DNA of 64,000 nt from Antennarius striatus. Lineage: Eukaryota; Chordata; Actinopteri; Lophiiformes; Antennariidae. Positions 60,645 through 64,000 of the stretch are shown here, one piece after another (position 1 is the stretch's first letter; every line of letters begins with the position of its first letter). The position numbers and the translations under genes were made by a program. The notes below the pieces were generated by a model that was not told the DNA's origin, searched no databases, and worked only from the letters and a program-made list of their open reading frames with translations. Location: the NCBI RefSeq assembly GCF_040054535.1, contig NC_090781.1, forward strand, positions 4,408,501-4,472,500, read 5' to 3'.

Positions 60645-63600
60645 ATATAGGGGCTTGTATAGTTTGCAGTTATAATGCAGTTATAACACCGGGTGGCAAA
60701 TGAAGGGGATGAAGGGAATTACACCCCCAGCTGGGTTCACAGGGAACTCCTCTTCTGAATTTGATGATGATGACATGATTTGAGATGATTTCTTGATAAT
60801 GAAGTGTGATAATGTTGGCTTGTTATGTTGTCGCTTACCAGATCTTTATATAATGGCGCTTATAGGAATTCACCTATGACTGCGTCACTTTTGCTGTGAG
60901 GGAGTGCATCGTGACTTATGATATATTTTGTTTGGCCAAGGTCCCCATTGATAAAAAAATGCCACCGAAACTTTTGTTTAATTATGTACTTCAAATAACA
61001 CACCTGGATCATTTTGACTTTCCTGTTCCTTTAAATATATTCCATGAGATTCACATTGGGGTTTTCCAGCAACAATTTTCGTCTAAGTAACAGTCCAATG
61101 CAAATACATTTACGGTATATTTACAGTAGAAAGAGATCAATGATGTAATTATACACACATACTGGTTTGATGGACTTTATGTTCATTTGTTGTTAGTGTC
61201 ATTGTAAAGTAAGTATTTGTGAGAACAGGATTCACCAGTAACACATCGCACTGAACTTCTGGTTAGCTGCAGCCACCAGCTTTCCTAGCAGGAAAGCCTT
61301 TGTGCCAATCCAGCACAATTTATCAGGATATTGACAATGAAATTAAACCACAACCCATATTAGAGGGCATCCCTAGGCCATTGACGAGACGGGAGGGGAA
61401 AGAGGAGATTGGAGCTGAGGATCGAGTTACATTTGATTGATCCTATTAGAGCCATAAAACAGGAAAGAGGGCCTTAAGAGAAAAGACCTAAAATGTGTTA
61501 GTGGCTAGAACAATTGTCTGAAGTCTTGCTGAGGGCAGGGCATAGTCTTTCGATAAAGAGGAGTCATTCCAGTTAAAATTTCTTCCCTGCATGTTCTGCG
61601 ATGCTCGCTTTCTAAAAGGCAGTTCTATAAATAATTAGAGCTTAAGTGATTTCATTATATCTGAAAAGGTTATATGAAATTTCTAAAGTTCATATTAAAA
61701 TGTTTTTACAGAAAATGTGAATGTGTAGTAGCAGGTTGGCTTGTGATGAAAAGCTGTTAAGAACCTTTGGCTTTATATCCAGTTATTTTGAGGATTATAA
61801 CACGGTAATTCTAGGGTAGCTAATACATTTTATAATGAGTTAATGCTAAATGGAAAACAGCGTATTTTGTTTTAATGGCTGGTAGATAACAAGAAGGGAG
61901 CAAACGTTTAGTAAAGTTTACAAGCAGCTTGAATACTGTAGCAGGCAGCAGTTAACTTGGGGCAGCTAAATTTGGTATTGTTGATATTTGTATATTTGCC
62001 TTAAATTTACCTAATCCATTTTTATGTTTCCATTGTCCATTGTAGTTTTTTTTTCAACCCTCTCTGTCGTAAAGGTCAGTGCTCATGAATAAACCAGAGG
62101 GAGGGAGGGGTAGGTTCATTATAAGTTCAAGCTGGAACCACTGTAATGGTAGTGGTCATTCTGATCAGGACTTCCTGTCAAAAATGAGTTTTTGACGTAG
62201 CAGTGATCCACAGTAGGAAATGTAGTTCTTTCTCTAATTTTCTGTCTGTGATATGCTATCTGCTATCTAATTATGTTGCCCAAATAATTTTGATTAGTGT
62301 GAATATATATTAAGACTGCTCTAGATTTCCCTGCTTCCTTTCTACTGTTCATCATCAGAAGACTCCACTTTCTATATTTAAAAAAAAGTCATAAGACAAT
62401 TTCTGATCAAATTTAACCAACTAAAATACACCATTAGTTTGAGCAAAGTGAGGGATTTCTATAGCCTTGAACAATGATACCATGGTGCACTTGTAATCTA
62501 AGACTTTTAAAATCAATCCAGTCCATAAATTAAAGATAAGTGAGGGTGAAATATGTTTCTAATATATAGAATCTGCATATGTTAGCGTGTCAGTAAGGAT
62601 GTGGACGTGAATGGTTGTTGAGCAATGAAATGCGATCCCTGCAATTTTGTTTGTTTGTTTTCCATCTGTTCTTTGGAACATTAGCCAAATTGATTCCAAT
62701 TAGGGAATAAACTGCTGAGGGTAATGTTGTTGATGAGCAACCTGAGACACAAAACTGGTGTTACACACACCTCTTTTGTTGTATGTGTGTTGCTGTGTAT
62801 GTGTGTGTATGTTCGTGCACCTTCCAATGTTGTCTGTAGGACAAAAGCAATCATTTGGATCTCGCCGTTTAATGTAGCCAAAGGGATAAACTTTAGGATC
62901 TCTGATGGGGGGGTCCTCTCTGGAGAACTTGCAGCAATTTATTTTTTAACAGTTGAGTGTCTTTTGTGATCACTAGCATATATTTCACATAGACTTGCAT
63001 GATGCAAATAAGGTTTTATGAACAACTTAGAAACTAATGGTGGAAAGTGGCATTTATACATTAATGTGTTACTGCATGGGACAGGCTGACATCAGGATTT
63101 TTCCAATAACAATACATATTGATATTCTTCCTATTTTCTAAGGTTGTTGGGGCAGCTCACTAGACTTCAGACTTCCCATAGCTATAAACATTTAGGCTAT
63201 TATTGGTCTAAAATGGTGTTTTCCCATTTTTCTTTGTTTTGTTGGTGTTACCCCAAAACACGCAATGTTTTTGCAGATACTACATTTATATTTATTTTCA
63301 TTCAGTTTTATAAAATGCAAACGCAAGACTGTCTCTCCTTCTCTCCCACGATGATGCAGATAAGTCTTACCTGCTCCTCTAATTCAAACAATAAATCCAA
63401 TTTAGACTGAAGTATTTGAGAATGCCAATTTTGTTAGAATTAATTACCGTCATAAGTAATAGTGACACTGTTTGTTCAGGAACTGGCAAAACTAATTTAT
63501 GCCCGGTTCTGGACAGCCTGATCGAAGTTCCCATGAAGATTGAAATAATTTGTGTTCTGTTCAGTTATTCACTATGTGGGAGCTGATGGGATGGATATGG

Positions 63601-63760
63601 AGAGGAAGAAAGAAAAGGAAAATTGAATTCTTGACTGCTTGAGACTAAATTCTTATATAGCTTACTGTCACAAAGTAACATGGATTGGACTTTTAATTGA
63701 ACTTGAGTTGAGTTTTGATCACTGAAACTGATATTGATGTTCTCCCCTGTCTCTTGTGTT
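60645..63760. other. gosr1 intron 6, no exon seen
   Basis: The next gosr1 exon is expected to encode a SDRLIEET-like block, and I could not find it here. No repeat family is recognised apart from short simple tracts. Confidence 0.45.
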
Positions 63761-63764
63761 TATT

Positions 63765-64000
63765 ATCAATCAATCAAACATCTTTTATTTGTTAAGTGCT
63801 TAGTCACACCAACAGACATTTCAAAGCACTTTTACGGAAAGAAAAACCCAACAGAACCCTCCAGAGCAAGCATTTGCAGCAGCAGCGAGGAAAAACTCCC
63901 TCATTGGGGAAGCAACTCTGGGCATGATCGAGATTCTGGAAGGCAGCCATCTGTCTTTAACGGGTGGGTGGAAAAGACATACAATACAGAGAGGGACAGG
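63765..64000 (+). repeat. Fish interspersed repeat running off the window
   Basis: Starts ATCAATCAATCAAACATC then TTTTATTTGTTAAGTGC, and continues with GCGAGGAAAAACTCCCTC and CTCTGG, then GGCAGCCATCTG, a block order common in fish genomes (retroposon-derived). The right end lies outside the window. Confidence 0.55.

Overview
The window is a piece of a ray-finned (teleost) fish chromosome. The evidence is compact split genes with GT-AG introns, several interspersed repeats of types common in fish (tRNA-derived SINEs, Tc1-like, hAT and pogo-like DNA transposons, an R4/Rex6-type LINE), many CA/GT/TC microsatellites, and vertebrate eye, lens and secretory-pathway genes whose human counterparts all lie in 17q11.2 (UNC119, CRYBA1, CPD, GOSR1). 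The exact species cannot be told from the sequence.

Layout. 335-17106 (minus): unc119, complete in five coding exons, with a 14.9 kb first intron that holds most of the transposon remains of the left third. 19544-21053 (minus): a complete beta-B-type crystallin gene whose inferred untranslated first exon and TATA box lie near 21690-21768. 24335-27667 (plus): cryba1 (beta-A3/A1 crystallin), complete, with an inferred lens-type promoter near 24335-24444. The two crystallin genes point away from each other across about 2.6 kb. 30487-43665 (plus): cpd, carboxypeptidase D, complete in 21 coding exons that sum to 1368 codons plus stop. 46219-59068 (plus): the first six coding exons of gosr1, a Golgi SNARE; the gene runs past the right edge of the window.

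The genes do not form one pathway. unc119 is a lipid-cargo trafficking factor best known from photoreceptors, the crystallins are lens structural proteins, and cpd and gosr1 both work in the Golgi/trans-Golgi system. Conserved linkage is the reason they sit together.

Overlooked structure worth a second look: a possible small minus-strand gene nested in intron 19 of cpd, with a clean 70-bp intron; a Golgi-stress-type element just upstream of the gosr1 start; MARE and DR1 motifs in front of the beta-B crystallin; a 268-bp LINE segment present twice with a shared frameshift; a pogo-like element with perfect 28-bp inverted ends and a leftover transposase tail; and a Tc1-like element whose inverted repeats are nearly identical although its transposase is broken three times. 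I found no CRISPR array, operon or prokaryotic-type system, and I cannot claim a new biological system with confidence. Exon ends were placed by eye from splice sites, reading phase and family similarity and may be off by a few bases.
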